Source of the DNA: Verrucomicrobiaceae bacterium
GTDB lineage: Bacteria > Verrucomicrobiota > Verrucomicrobiia > Verrucomicrobiales > Verrucomicrobiaceae
Direction: 5' to 3'
NCBI GenBank assembly: GCA_947507875.1
Contig: CANNQP010000002.1
Span: 124,001-188,000 of the forward strand
DNA length: 64,000 nucleotides
Each line of letters begins with the position of its first letter. Positions within the stretch are counted from its first letter, which is position 1. The notes below the pieces were generated by a model. That model was not told the DNA's origin. It did no database searches and saw only the letters and a list, made by a program, of their open reading frames with translations. Below, piece by piece: positions 34,018 through 43,116 of this stretch. The position numbers were made by a program, and so were the translations under genes.

Positions 34018-35562
34018 ATGAACACCACCCACACCTCCCGCCGCACCTTCCTGCGCGGAACCGTAGCCGGCGCTGCCGGTCTCGCCACTCTGCCGAGCTG
34101 GGCAGCCCCTATCGGAGCCAATGAAGACGTGCGCGTCGCCGTCATTGGCTTTAAATCTCGCGGCGCCGGCCACATCAGCAGCCTTTTGAAAATCAAGGGT
34201 GTTCGCTTGGTCGCACTGTGCGATGTGGACAGCGCTGTGCTGGACAAGCACGTGGCGGACCTGGCCAAAAAGAACATCAAGGTCAAGGCCTACAAAGACT
34301 ACCGCGAGTGCTGCGCCGATCCGGACATCGACGCCATCACCATCGCCACCCCCAACCACACGCATACCCTGATCGCCCTGACAGGCATCGCGAATGGCAA
34401 GCACGTGTATGTGGAGAAGCCCGTCTCCCACAACATCATGGAAGGTCGCAAGCTGATCGAGGGCTCCCTCGTCGCCGCTCAAAAAGGCCTCGTCGTTCAG
34501 CACGGCATGCAGCGCCGCTCCGACCTGGGTTGGGCAGCAGCCATGGACTACGTGAAAAGCGGCAAGCTGGGCAAAGTTACCCTCAGCCGTGGCATCAACT
34601 ACAAAGCCCGCAAAAGCATCGGCAAGATCGCGGCTCCGTTGTCCCCCGATGCCAATGGCCAGTTCCAACCAGGCACCGTCACGGACTCCACAGGCAAGCC
34701 GCTCGCCGGCACCATTGATTACAAACTATGGAGTGGTCCACGCGGCATCCTGCCCGTGCATCGCACCCAGTTCCACTATGACTGGCACTGGCAGTGGGCC
34801 TACGGCAATGGCGACATCGGTAACCAAGGCCCTCACCAGCTCGACGTAGCCCGCTGGGCACTCGGCAATCCCGACATGCTGCCCAAGCGTGTGATGAGCT
34901 TCGGCGGACGCTGGGGCTATCAGGATGACGGCGAAACCGCCAACAACCAGATGGCCTTTTACGAATTTGCTGAAGGCGCTCCCCTGCTCTTCGACAACCG
35001 TGGCCTACCCATGAAGGACATGAACTGGACGAAAGGCTACGAGCCAGTCTTCCGCATCAATGGCAAAGTCGCCGGTCCACGCATCGGCAACGTCATCCAC
35101 TGCGAAGGCGGCTTCATCGCAGAAGCCAAGGCCTATGACAACGACGGCAAAGCCATCGAGAAGTTCGACAACTTCCAAGACGGCCCTGATCACATGAAGA
35201 ACTTCATCGAGTCCGTCCGCGCTGGTAAAATCATCAAAGATGTACTGAATGTCGCTCACGGACACCACGCGGCCGCGCTGGCCCACATGGCCAACGTCAG
35301 CTACCGCCTGGGCAAAAAGATCAGTAACGAGGAAATCACCGAGCGCCTCAGCAGCAACAAAGCGGCTCAGGAAACCTTTGGTCACTTCGTGCAAAACCTC
35401 GTGGACAATAAGATCGACATGAAGGCCGAACTCGCCTCCTGCGGTCCCATGCTCGAATTCGATCCCGTGACCGAGAAGTTCATCGGCGAATTCGCGGATG
35501 AAGCCAACAAACTCGCGACCGACACCTACGTCCCCGAGTTTGAGCTGCCCAAGATCAGCTAA
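34018..35562 (+). CDS. Tat-exported Gfo/Idh/MocA family oxidoreductase
   Basis: A 514-residue NAD(P)-dependent oxidoreductase with a Tat leader (SRRTFLRGTVAGAAG), Rossmann fold starting VRVAVIGFKSRGAGHI, and the family active-site motif YVEKPVSHN, with the catalytic-type lysine in EKP. The central domain contains HYDWHWQWAYGNGDIGNQGPH, usual in the large verrucomicrobial/planctomycete exported subfamily. Export means that the cofactor is probably bound before transport and the enzyme handles a periplasmic sugar or its derivative. It is a stand-alone gene ending in a strong terminator. Start ATG 34018 chosen for the leader. Substrate unknown. Confidence 0.93.
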   Translation: MNTTHTSRRTFLRGTVAGAAGLATLPSWAAPIGANEDVRVAVIGFKSRGAGHISSLLKIKGVRLVALCDVDSAVLDKHVADLAKKNIKVKAYKDYRECCADPDIDAITIATPNHTHTLIALTGIANGKHVYVEKPVSHNIMEGRKLIEGSLVAAQKGLVVQHGMQRRSDLGWAAAMDYVKSGKLGKVTLSRGINYKARKSIGKIAAPLSPDANGQFQPGTVTDSTGKPLAGTIDYKLWSGPRGILPVHRTQFHYDWHWQWAYGNGDIGNQGPHQLDVARWALGNPDMLPKRVMSFGGRWGYQDDGETANNQMAFYEFAEGAPLLFDNRGLPMKDMNWTKGYEPVFRINGKVAGPRIGNVIHCEGGFIAEAKAYDNDGKAIEKFDNFQDGPDHMKNFIESVRAGKIIKDVLNVAHGHHAAALAHMANVSYRLGKKISNEEITERLSSNKAAQETFGHFVQNLVDNKIDMKAELASCGPMLEFDPVTEKFIGEFADEANKLATDTYVPEFELPKIS

Positions 35563-35586
35563 GCTCAACGCTGCGCTCCTCATCAC

Positions 35587-35620
35587 AGCCTGGGTCGTTC
35601 CGAGCGACCCAGGCTTTTTT
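35587..35620 (+). terminator. Rho-independent terminator of the Gfo/Idh gene
   Basis: Perfect 11-bp stem AGCCTGGGTCG / CGACCCAGGCT with a 7-nt loop and a run of T's (35615-35620), 25 nt after the stop at 35562. Confidence 0.9.
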
Positions 35621-35696
35621 GTCTCCAGTTATCTGCGACGTCACGTTCTGGGCAAAAGGCCCAGGTCCGCCTGCGTTACCTCACTTTACACTTTGT

Positions 35697-37004
35697 ATGT
35701 CTGCCAATCCTGCCGCTTCCGATTCAGCCTACCCATCACCCACGCTACCAAGCTCTCCGCGTTGGTGGCAAAACGAAGACTGGCTCGCCATCATCGCCAC
35801 AGTGCCTATCCTACTTTGTGTGGCCAAAGGCTGGAGCCCCAAAATGCCCTCCTTCAGCTGGACACAAGTCACCGAGGCCAGCAAGGCCTTTTCCAGCGAA
35901 AACCTTACCACCAGCGCTGGCTTGCTAACTCTGTTTCTTGCGATTTCAGCAGCCGCCCTCGCTGCATCACTAGGCAGACGCATCGTCTCCTTCATCCGTG
36001 GAGCTGCGGTGGTCTTTGTTCTCGCATGGTTTGCTCAGTGGCTGGCAGGCAATGGCATGCTCAAAGCTTGGGGGTTAGAGTATGTTGTCTTCGCTCTCGC
36101 CCTTGGCCTGCTGTGGAGTCACCTACTTCCTGTGCCCGAGTGGTTGCGCGAAGCCATACGAACCGAGTTTTACATCAAAGTCGGCATTGTCCTGCTAGGT
36201 GCCACCATCCTCCTGCCAGAGATGCTCAAAGCGGGAGTTCCCGGCCTCATCCAAGGCGCACTCGTCATTCCTGTGGTTTGGTATGTTTGCTTCTTCATCG
36301 CCAAAAAGCTCAAGGTCGATGACGAATTCGGCGTCATTCTTTCCACCGCCGTCTCCATCTGCGGCGTCTCAGCCGCCATCGCTGCCTGCGGAGCCATTCA
36401 GGGCGATCGGAAAAAGCTCTCTTACGTCACCTCTGTGGTGCTCCTGTGCGCGGTGCCCATGATGATCTTCATGCCCATGGCCGTGGAAAAGCTAGGCCTC
36501 TCGGAAGCCGTCGGCGGCGCCTGGATCGGCGGCACTCTAGACACCAGCGGCTCCGTCGCCGCCGCCACAGAGCAGATCGGCAAAGAAGCCACTCAAATTG
36601 GTGTCATCGTTAAACTTTCTCAGAACGTCCTCATCGGTGTCGCAGCTTTTTGGCTCTCCGTCTGGTGGTCACTTCGCGGTGGCAAAGACCGCGACCAGAC
36701 CAACGCCCGGCCTTCCGTATCAGTGATTTGGCAGCGCTTTCCGAAGTTTGTGATCGGTTTTGTCATGGCCTCCATCGTCTTTTCCTACCTTGTGCCGACC
36801 TCCGTGGCGGAGGCTGCATCCAAGCCACTCAAAGGTCTTCGAGAGATTTGGTTCGGCGCTGCCTTCGTGTGCATCGGCCTGGAAACAAAGCTCGGCGAAA
36901 TCTTCAACCTAGGCGGCGGCAGACCCGCGCTCGCCTTCCTCGGCGGACAAGTCTTCAATATCCTTTGGACTCTCATCCTCGCGATGTGGCTTTTTGGGAA
37001 ATGA
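35697..37004 (+). CDS. YeiH family (UPF0324) putative sulfate exporter
   Basis: A 435-residue membrane protein with about ten to eleven helices. Family blocks are LALGLLWSHLL, FYIKVGIVLLGATILLPEM, DDEFGVILSTAVSICGVSAAIAA and GAWIGGTLDTSGSVAAATEQIGKEA, then VCIGLETKLGEIF near the end. Members have been annotated as sulfate exporters or general permeases; transport specificity is not established. Start ATG 35697 (MSANPAAS) was chosen because it precedes the first helix with a short polar tail. It follows the terminator of the Gfo/Idh gene, so has its own promoter, and converges with rlmN 38 nt away. Confidence 0.88.
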   Translation: MSANPAASDSAYPSPTLPSSPRWWQNEDWLAIIATVPILLCVAKGWSPKMPSFSWTQVTEASKAFSSENLTTSAGLLTLFLAISAAALAASLGRRIVSFIRGAAVVFVLAWFAQWLAGNGMLKAWGLEYVVFALALGLLWSHLLPVPEWLREAIRTEFYIKVGIVLLGATILLPEMLKAGVPGLIQGALVIPVVWYVCFFIAKKLKVDDEFGVILSTAVSICGVSAAIAACGAIQGDRKKLSYVTSVVLLCAVPMMIFMPMAVEKLGLSEAVGGAWIGGTLDTSGSVAAATEQIGKEATQIGVIVKLSQNVLIGVAAFWLSVWWSLRGGKDRDQTNARPSVSVIWQRFPKFVIGFVMASIVFSYLVPTSVAEAASKPLKGLREIWFGAAFVCIGLETKLGEIFNLGGGRPALAFLGGQVFNILWTLILAMWLFGK

Positions 37005-37042
37005 ACCCATCCACTTCCTGAACCGAGGAAGCGCATGCATCC

Positions 37043-38209
37043 CTAGGCACAATTTGAGGCAAGCCGCTCACGGTGACGCAACTGACCACAAGCCGCATCA
37101 ATGTCAGACCCACGCGCTCGACGCAAATGCGCCACCGCTCCCTGCCTCCTCAACTCATCAAGAAAAGCCTCCGTCTTCTCGAAGGAGCTTGGCTGGTAAC
37201 TGCGCCCTTTCAGGCTCAACCCAGTCGGATTGTAACGCAGCAGATTCACATGCATGCGTCGCCCCTGAAGTAGGCGAGCTAAATCACGTGCCTGAGCAAG
37301 TGAGTCATTCACCCCCTCTAACAAACAATACTGTATCGTCGTGATGCGGCCACTCGCCCTCTGATAAAGATCCGCCGCCTCCATCACCTCTTGCACCTGA
37401 AAACGACGCCCCATCGGCAGCAAATCAGCACGCGTCGCATCATCCGGCGCATGAAGTGAAATCGCTAAATGAACGCCAAGATCTGCCGCACGAAGTTCGT
37501 CAATGCCCGGCACCACACCTACCGTAGAAACCGTGATCTGCCGCCAACCCAAAGCGCCAAGCTTTGGATCGGCCATGCGTTGAATCGCCGCGATGACATT
37601 CTTTAGGTTCAGCATGGGCTCTCCCATGCCCATGAACACGACCGTGCGCAGCACACGACCTGCGTCCTGAGCCACACGCCTCAGTTGACGAAACTGCTCA
37701 ATGATTTCGCCCGAAGTTAGATTTCTCTCAAAGCCCGTCTGTGTGGTCGCACAAAAGTCGCACCCCATCGCGCACCCCACCTGGCTAGACACACAGCCCG
37801 CGGCACGATCTTCACGAAAGTCTGGCATCATCACCGTCTCCACCGTGCGTCCATCCTGAAGCCTGAGCAGCATCTTGGTCGTGCCATCCGCAGCCACTTG
37901 TTGTTGGGCCAAAGTGGCCGCTTCGAGGCTAAAGTCAGACTTCAGTTCTTGCCACAAACGGTCTGGCTCGAGAAAGCTGGCTCGGACTGGGACCACTCTC
38001 GACGCCAGCAGACGCCGAATCACACGAGATGCATGGGCCGAATTGAAGCCACGGCTTTTCATCCACGCCGAAAGATCCGGCAGTGAAAGGTCAGCAAGCG
38101 ATTGAGGTGAAGGTGCAGAACAAGACAAAGTATGACTTTCATGCCAGCCATTGCTCAATGGATCAAGTCCATGAAAAAGCTGCCCTTCATTCTCGTTCCT
38201 GCTGTCCAT
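37043..38209 (-). CDS. rlmN: Dual-specificity RNA methyltransferase RlmN
   Basis: A 388-residue radical SAM enzyme. The cluster motif is CAMGCDFC (C146, C150, C153), preceded by the helper CVSSQVG and followed by TTQTGFERNLT; FMGMGEPMLNLKNV binds SAM. The second catalytic, methyl-carrying cysteine is C374 in DIDAACGQL. RlmN methylates adenine C2 in 23S rRNA and some tRNAs. The proposed ATG at 38209 overlaps the start codon of the divergent gene by 2 nt (CATG), so the true start may be a downstream TTG near 38128; the N-terminal 30 residues are not conserved in look. Converges with the exporter gene. Confidence 0.92.
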   Translation of the reverse strand: MDSRNENEGQLFHGLDPLSNGWHESHTLSCSAPSPQSLADLSLPDLSAWMKSRGFNSAHASRVIRRLLASRVVPVRASFLEPDRLWQELKSDFSLEAATLAQQQVAADGTTKMLLRLQDGRTVETVMMPDFREDRAAGCVSSQVGCAMGCDFCATTQTGFERNLTSGEIIEQFRQLRRVAQDAGRVLRTVVFMGMGEPMLNLKNVIAAIQRMADPKLGALGWRQITVSTVGVVPGIDELRAADLGVHLAISLHAPDDATRADLLPMGRRFQVQEVMEAADLYQRASGRITTIQYCLLEGVNDSLAQARDLARLLQGRRMHVNLLRYNPTGLSLKGRSYQPSSFEKTEAFLDELRRQGAVAHLRRARGSDIDAACGQLRHRERLASNCA

Positions 38210-38867
38210 GCGTTTCTGCTATTGCCTTTCGCTCCTTTGGCTTCTCACCGCTAGCGCCCTCCATGCAGTCAATCCCACCTATCAGCCCCAGCTTTTTCAG
38301 AAACTGCGTGTTGTGTATGAAGACTCTTTTGATTCCGGTAAGCTTCACCCTGACTTTTGGGAAGTGCGCCAAAACACCACTTGGGCTGTGAAGGACGGGG
38401 TGCTGCACGGCAGTCCGTCCAGCGCCGAATTTCAGCAGCAAAAAGTCGCTCAAGGAGACAAAGCCCACGCGGGTTTCAAACCTGTGCTCTGGCTCAAGCA
38501 AGTGCCTGAGCAATTCGTCTGCCGCTTGCGCATGCGCTATGATGCAAAGACCTACGCCAAAGGTTTTCCTTTGCTCGATGTGGGTCACCACATTCACACG
38601 CTGACCTTTGCTGAAAAAACCACCACCCTAACCATCAAGAAGGACCTGCAAAGACTGCCGATTGAGGCTCCTCGATTCACGCTCAACGAATGGCATGACG
38701 TGGTCCTTGAGCTGAAGAAAGGTCTTCTGCTGCTTCAAATCGATGGTGTAAAGCATCGCTTCGAAAGCGCAAACATCGACATGAGCAGCCACGCGCAGAT
38801 TGATTTCAAGGCTGTCGATTTCGGAACTTGTCAGATCGACCACATCCAACTTTGGGAAGGCCAGTAA
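38208..38867 (+). CDS. Secreted beta-rich protein, possible glycan-binding fold
   Basis: A 219-residue exported protein with a good signal peptide (MRFCYCLSLLWLLTASALHA). The mature part resembles LamG/DUF1080-type jelly-roll domains: VVYEDSFDSGKLHPDFWEVR, WAVKDGVLHGSPSS, NEWHDVVLELKKGLLLLQIDGV and CQIDHIQLWEG. DUF1080 proteins are secreted and bind or hydrolyse glycans, but no catalytic residues can be pointed out here. It is followed 11 nt downstream by a phospholipase/nuclease-like gene, so the two are likely an operon. The start codon overlaps that of rlmN on the opposite strand. Confidence 0.8.
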   Translation: MRFCYCLSLLWLLTASALHAVNPTYQPQLFQKLRVVYEDSFDSGKLHPDFWEVRQNTTWAVKDGVLHGSPSSAEFQQQKVAQGDKAHAGFKPVLWLKQVPEQFVCRLRMRYDAKTYAKGFPLLDVGHHIHTLTFAEKTTTLTIKKDLQRLPIEAPRFTLNEWHDVVLELKKGLLLLQIDGVKHRFESANIDMSSHAQIDFKAVDFGTCQIDHIQLWEGQ

Positions 38868-38878
38868 CTCGCTACACC

Positions 38879-40132
38879 ATGACGCATCGCCTCGCCCTTC
38901 TACTGATCGCACTGATGGTCCCCCGTCTTCTGTTCGGCTGGGGGCAGCCGCATCATGCAATCACGCGGGCGGCGCTAGAGACTTTGCCGGGGTGGCAGAA
39001 GGAGTGGTTGGGAACTGAGCTGAAGGCCCTGGGGGATGTGCATTGCATGATTCCGGACCAAGTTTACTCAGACAAAGCGAACGCGAAGTATGCAGCGATG
39101 GATTCACGGCCGGGAGAGGTCTATTTGCAGGTGCTGCATCTGCCGACGGTGCAGACGGAATACCTGGAGGTGATGACCTACTTCATGGAGCGAGCGGTGA
39201 CGGCGCTGCGGGAGGGACGCTCGGGCGATGCGGCGCGGTTCATGGGGACGATGTGCCATCAAATCGAGGACTACGGCAGCCCTTCGCACACGATGCCGGG
39301 TGATAATCAATTCACCCTGCTGCAGCAGTTTTTGCCGCCGAGTGACGGCATGAAGGACAAGCTCATGCATGGCCCGATCGAGAATGGCGACTTCATGGTG
39401 AGCTTGGGTGGCTATCAGCCGCGTCTACTAGGCACGAGCGTGAACGAAGCGGCGTGGCGGCTGATGCATCGCGTGCATGAGGGTATCCTCAATGCCCGCT
39501 CAACGACGATCCCCATCATGCAGGCGCTTTATGCGGACGATGCGGCAACCGTGACGAAGCATCAACTGCGTGCAGCAGTGGTCGATGCGCAAATCGCGGC
39601 GGATGCGCTGTACACCATCCTTTGCCTTGGCGCTCAAAAGCTGCCTGAAATGCCCGCCCCCGTGGCCATCGACACCTTTTGGCCGCTAGAGGCGGAGAAG
39701 CTTCACTATCCACAGACGCAGTTTTTCAGCTCGCCGTATTGGGGACATCCGCGCATCGGCTCAATCCTCGCCGGAGGCACGAAGGCTGTATCGCTGAAGC
39801 TTAAGCTCGAATCGGGGGAAAAGGAATTCGCGCACGGCATCAGCGCCGGCATGGGCAAGCCACTGACCTTTGTGCTGCCGCAGGGTGTGTTTCGTCGCTT
39901 TACAGTGCGGGCGGGTTTGCATCCCGAGCTCGGTGCGAAAGGCCGCGTCGAATTCACGATCCATGGTGATGGCAAACCGCTCACTAGCCTCACGCTGAAT
40001 GGAACGGATGCGGCGCAGAAGCTGGAGTGCGAGGTGAGCGGCGTTTCGCAACTACAACTCCTGCTGACCTCACGCAGCCTGGATTCGAAAAGCAATTACG
40101 CGATTTGGGCAGAGCCTGAGCTGCTGAAGTGA
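38879..40132 (+). CDS. Secreted phospholipase C/P1-nuclease-like protein with NPCBM domain
   Basis: A 417-residue exported protein; signal peptide to about residue 19 (LLFG), then WGQPHHAITRAAL, the beginning of the zinc-dependent phospholipase C/S1-P1 nuclease fold (N-terminal tryptophan and histidine as zinc ligands). Further ligand-like residues are in IPDQVYSD, MCHQIEDYGSPSHTMPGD and MHRVHEG. The C-terminal 140 residues look like an NPCBM carbohydrate-binding module: FAHGISAGMGKPLTFVL, GRVEFTIHGDGKPLTSL, LLTSRSLDSKSNYAIWAEPEL. Start ATG 38879 chosen for the signal peptide. The pairing of zinc hydrolase and glycan-binding domain, next to a jelly-roll protein, suggests degradation of an external polymer or membrane lipid. 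Confidence 0.75.
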   Translation: MTHRLALLLIALMVPRLLFGWGQPHHAITRAALETLPGWQKEWLGTELKALGDVHCMIPDQVYSDKANAKYAAMDSRPGEVYLQVLHLPTVQTEYLEVMTYFMERAVTALREGRSGDAARFMGTMCHQIEDYGSPSHTMPGDNQFTLLQQFLPPSDGMKDKLMHGPIENGDFMVSLGGYQPRLLGTSVNEAAWRLMHRVHEGILNARSTTIPIMQALYADDAATVTKHQLRAAVVDAQIAADALYTILCLGAQKLPEMPAPVAIDTFWPLEAEKLHYPQTQFFSSPYWGHPRIGSILAGGTKAVSLKLKLESGEKEFAHGISAGMGKPLTFVLPQGVFRRFTVRAGLHPELGAKGRVEFTIHGDGKPLTSLTLNGTDAAQKLECEVSGVSQLQLLLTSRSLDSKSNYAIWAEPELLK

Positions 40133-40156
40133 GGGCCGCTGAACTAGAATGATTGA

Positions 40157-40171
40157 GCCAGCGTCGCTGGC
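40157..40171. terminator. Hairpin between converging genes
   Basis: GCCAGCG (40157-40163) and CGCTGGC (40165-40171) form a compact inverted repeat in the 41-nt gap between the two stops. It lacks a long T-run (only GTTT follows on the plus strand), so it is a weak terminator candidate. Confidence 0.35.
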
Positions 40172-40173
40172 GT

Positions 40174-40995
40174 TTAGACAGCGAGCGCGCTGACAGGTAG
40201 CGGAGTCAGATCATTGACTCCCTGCGGGAACATACGCTTGCGTAGAGTCAACACTTCTGGGTCTTGCGCCGTGATGAGGACCACGTGCTCAAAGTGGGCA
40301 CTTGGCTTGCGATCTTGAGTGATAGCGGTCCAGTTGTCACTAAGCACGCGTGTCTTCGCCGTGCCCATGTTCACCATTGGTTCGATGGCCAAGGTCATGC
40401 CCGCCTTCAGGCGTGGGCGATCTCCTTTTTTGCCATAGTTTGGCACTTGTGGCTCTTCATGAAGTTTGCGCCCCACACCATGACCGACAAACTCACGCAC
40501 CACGGTGTAGCCATACTGCTCGACATGATTTTCGACACTGTGGGAAAGGTCGCCTAGCATCCAGCCATCGCGCGCATGACGGATAGCAATGTGCAGAGAT
40601 TCCTCGGTCGCAGCCAGCAGATGCAGCGTTTCCTTGGCCACATTGCCAACAGGCACGGTCAGTGCGTTGTCGCCGATCCAGCCATCGTGTTCAATGCCGA
40701 CATCGATCTTCACAATGTCACCATCTTGAATGACCCGAGGTCCGCCGATGCCATGAACAACTTCCTCATTGATCGAGATGCAGATGTGTCCCGGAAACTT
40801 GCGGTAGCCAAGAAAGGCGCTCTTGCAGCCACGAGCCTTCATCTCAGCCGCTGCGTAGCGATCCACTTCACCCGTGGTGATGCCAATCGCCACCTGGGCT
40901 GCGGTCTTCAACAGAATGTCTCGCGCGAGGGCATTGGCGGCACGCAGTCCATTCAAAATGGAGCCGTGACGGATAGGAATCTTGTTGCCGAACAT
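40174..40995 (-). CDS. map: Methionine aminopeptidase type I
   Basis: A 273-residue enzyme that removes N-terminal methionine from new proteins. The five metal ligands are visible: aspartates in KIDVGIEHDGWIGDNALT, histidine in FVGHGVGRKLHEEP, glutamates in TLAIEPMV and HFEHVVLIT. Start ATG 40995 gives MFGNKIPIRHGS, the normal length. It is the last gene of the spc-type cluster, 28 nt after secY. In many bacteria adk lies between secY and map; it is absent here, and infA, rpmJ and rpsM do not follow. Confidence 0.95.
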   Translation of the reverse strand: MFGNKIPIRHGSILNGLRAANALARDILLKTAAQVAIGITTGEVDRYAAAEMKARGCKSAFLGYRKFPGHICISINEEVVHGIGGPRVIQDGDIVKIDVGIEHDGWIGDNALTVPVGNVAKETLHLLAATEESLHIAIRHARDGWMLGDLSHSVENHVEQYGYTVVREFVGHGVGRKLHEEPQVPNYGKKGDRPRLKAGMTLAIEPMVNMGTAKTRVLSDNWTAITQDRKPSAHFEHVVLITAQDPEVLTLRKRMFPQGVNDLTPLPVSALAV

Positions 40996-41023
40996 GATAG
41001 TCGGGAGTCGCGAGAGCCAAGAC

Positions 41024-42523
41024 TTATTTGCCTGTGGCAATGAAGTAAGCGACGCCGACAAGGGCAATGATGGCAATGCCCGTCCAGAGCCACACGACCG
41101 TGCGCGAATCAGCCACTTGACCCGTCTGAGCCATGCGATCGACACGACCACGAACGCGACCTTTCTTCAGGAAGCCATCATAATGCGACTGTAGAAGGTA
41201 AGTCTCGATCTGGCGCATCACGTCGAGGACCACACCAACCAAGATGAGCAAGCTAGTGCCACCGAAGAATTGCGCAGCCGTGGGTGAAATTCCCAGCAAA
41301 CGGGTAATGCCAGCGGGCATGACGTACAATAGGGTCAAGAAAATGGCACCTGCGAAGGTAAGACGACTCATGGTGAAGTCGAGGAAGTCGGCCGTGGGCT
41401 TGCCTGGGCGAATGCCTGGTAGGTAACCACCGCTCTTTTTGAGATCTTCCGAAATCTGCGTGGGCTGGAACATGGTGGCCACCCAGAAATAGCTGAAGAA
41501 GAAGATCAACGCGGCGGACAAGGTGTAGTAGGGAATGCCGGAACTGAGCCAAGCCGAGAACTTTTGAATGCCGGCCACATCGGGGAAGAGGGCACTGAGA
41601 ATTTGTGCAGGGAAAAGCAGAATGGCCTGAGCAAAGATGATGGGCATCACACCCGAGTAGTTGACCTTCAGCGGCAGATACTGAGTCTGGCCACCATAAA
41701 CTTTGCGACCGACGACACGCTTCGCATACTGGATGGCGATCCGGCGAGTCGCCTGGGTGATGGCAATAACGCCTGCGATCACAATGATCATGAAGGCCAC
41801 AAGCAACACCAGCGTAGCGGGCTTGCTGGCATCTTCAGCGGCATTACCGACATAGGTCTGCCAGACTTGAACCATAGCGCCCGGCAGATCAGCGACGATG
41901 TTCACGCAGATGAGAATCGAAACCCCATTGCCAATGCCACGCTCAGTGATCATTTCCCCAAGCCACATCATCAGCATGGTGCCAGCGGTGATGGTGATGA
42001 CCGTCACGATGATAAACATCGGGCCATAGTCAGGAACCAGAGGCTTACCGGTTCGATCGATGACTTCCTGAAGGCCGCCGAGGAAAATATTCTGGCCAGG
42101 GTTAGCGAGCGATTTTGCCAGAAGATAACCCTGGAAAAGACACAGCGCGATGGTGGCAAGACGTGTGTACTGCGTGATTTTTTGACGCCCACCTTCCTCA
42201 CGGGCCATTTTGCTCAGTGGCGGATACACAGCAGTCAAAAGCTGCAGCATGATGCTAGCGCTGATGTAAGGCATGATGCCCAAGGCGAAGATGGCGCAAT
42301 TCGCGAGCCCCCCACCGGAAAAGACATTCAGCAGCGCGGCGACTTGACCAGCGGCACCGGTGTCAGTCGCGCGGCTACTGATCCACTCATCGAGGACACT
42401 ACCATCCACGCCCGGCAGGGTGATGGCAGTGCCGATGCGCACGATGACAACCATCGCGAGGGTGAAGAGGATGCGGGAGCGTAGTTCCGGAACTCTGAAG
42501 CTGTCACGAAAAGCAGAAATCAT
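41024..42523 (-). CDS. secY: Preprotein translocase subunit SecY
   Basis: A 499-residue membrane protein with ten helices, the central channel of the Sec translocon. Family blocks: RILFTLAMVVIVRIGTAITLPGVDG near the N-terminus (written in part), ALGIMPYISASIMLQLL, GQKITQYTR-like RQKITQYTR, GNGVSILI, PLKVNYSGVMPIIFAQAIL, RPGKPTADFLDFTMSRLTF and GTSLLILVGVVLDVMRQIE. Longer than E. coli SecY (443), with extra residues in the loop around 150-200 and at the C-terminus. It follows L15 after 116 nt and is followed by map. Confidence 0.96.
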   Translation of the reverse strand: MISAFRDSFRVPELRSRILFTLAMVVIVRIGTAITLPGVDGSVLDEWISSRATDTGAAGQVAALLNVFSGGGLANCAIFALGIMPYISASIMLQLLTAVYPPLSKMAREEGGRQKITQYTRLATIALCLFQGYLLAKSLANPGQNIFLGGLQEVIDRTGKPLVPDYGPMFIIVTVITITAGTMLMMWLGEMITERGIGNGVSILICVNIVADLPGAMVQVWQTYVGNAAEDASKPATLVLLVAFMIIVIAGVIAITQATRRIAIQYAKRVVGRKVYGGQTQYLPLKVNYSGVMPIIFAQAILLFPAQILSALFPDVAGIQKFSAWLSSGIPYYTLSAALIFFFSYFWVATMFQPTQISEDLKKSGGYLPGIRPGKPTADFLDFTMSRLTFAGAIFLTLLYVMPAGITRLLGISPTAAQFFGGTSLLILVGVVLDVMRQIETYLLQSHYDGFLKKGRVRGRVDRMAQTGQVADSRTVVWLWTGIAIIALVGVAYFIATGK

Positions 42524-42639
42524 GGTCTGGGGCGGGAAAGGTGAGACTGGGGATAAAGGAAAGCGGGCCTGGCCTCAAGACCAACTTGAGAAAGTTGGCA
42601 GGGACCGGCCCGCTCAAAGGGTTGGCTACAGATTTAGGA

Positions 42640-43080
42640 TCAAGCAGCAACACTGCCGCCGGCCTTCTCGATCTTCTCGCGGGCGGAAGCGCTCAAGCTC
42701 TTGATTTCTACCGTGAGCTTGCGGCTAAGGTCGCCAGTGCCGAGGATCTTGATAGCGTCGCAGGTACGATTCACGAGACCTTTCTCGCGAAGAGCCGCCT
42801 CCGTGACCACGCTGCCGTCTTCGAAGGCATTGAGATCGCCGACGTTGACGACTTCATAGACATCGCGGAAGCGATCGTTGGAGAAGCCTTTCTTGGGGAG
42901 ACGACGGAAAAGGGGCATCTGGCCACCTTCGAAGCCAGGGCGGATGCCGCGACCTGCACGGGCCATCTGACCTTTGTGACCTTTACAAGATGTTTTGCCG
43001 TGACCGGAGCTTTCACCGCAACCGATGCGCTTTTTGCGCTTGCGGGCTCCAGGGCGGGGGGTGGTGTCATGAAGACGCAT
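42640..43080 (-). CDS. rplO: 50S ribosomal protein L15
   Basis: A 146-residue ribosomal protein; the conserved N-terminal glycine/arginine-rich block (RVGCG-like RIGCGESSGHGKTSCKGHKG) and FEGGQMPLFRRLPKKGF are clear. Located between S5 and SecY as in other spc operons. The 36-nt spacer to rpsE is mostly a threefold GAAATTT repeat. Confidence 0.96.
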   Translation of the reverse strand: MRLHDTTPRPGARKRKKRIGCGESSGHGKTSCKGHKGQMARAGRGIRPGFEGGQMPLFRRLPKKGFSNDRFRDVYEVVNVGDLNAFEDGSVVTEAALREKGLVNRTCDAIKILGTGDLSRKLTVEIKSLSASAREKIEKAGGSVAA

Positions 43081-43089
43081 AGGAGATTC

Positions 43090-43110
43090 GAAATTTGAAA
43101 TTTGAAATTT
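43090..43110. repeat. Threefold GAAATTT tandem repeat in the rpsE-rplO spacer
   Basis: Three exact GAAATTT units in a row; AAATTT is itself palindromic. The AT-rich block contrasts with the GC-rich surroundings and lies just upstream of the L15 start on the message, where it separates rplO from rpsE. Confidence 0.85.
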
Positions 43111-43116
43111 GAGATC

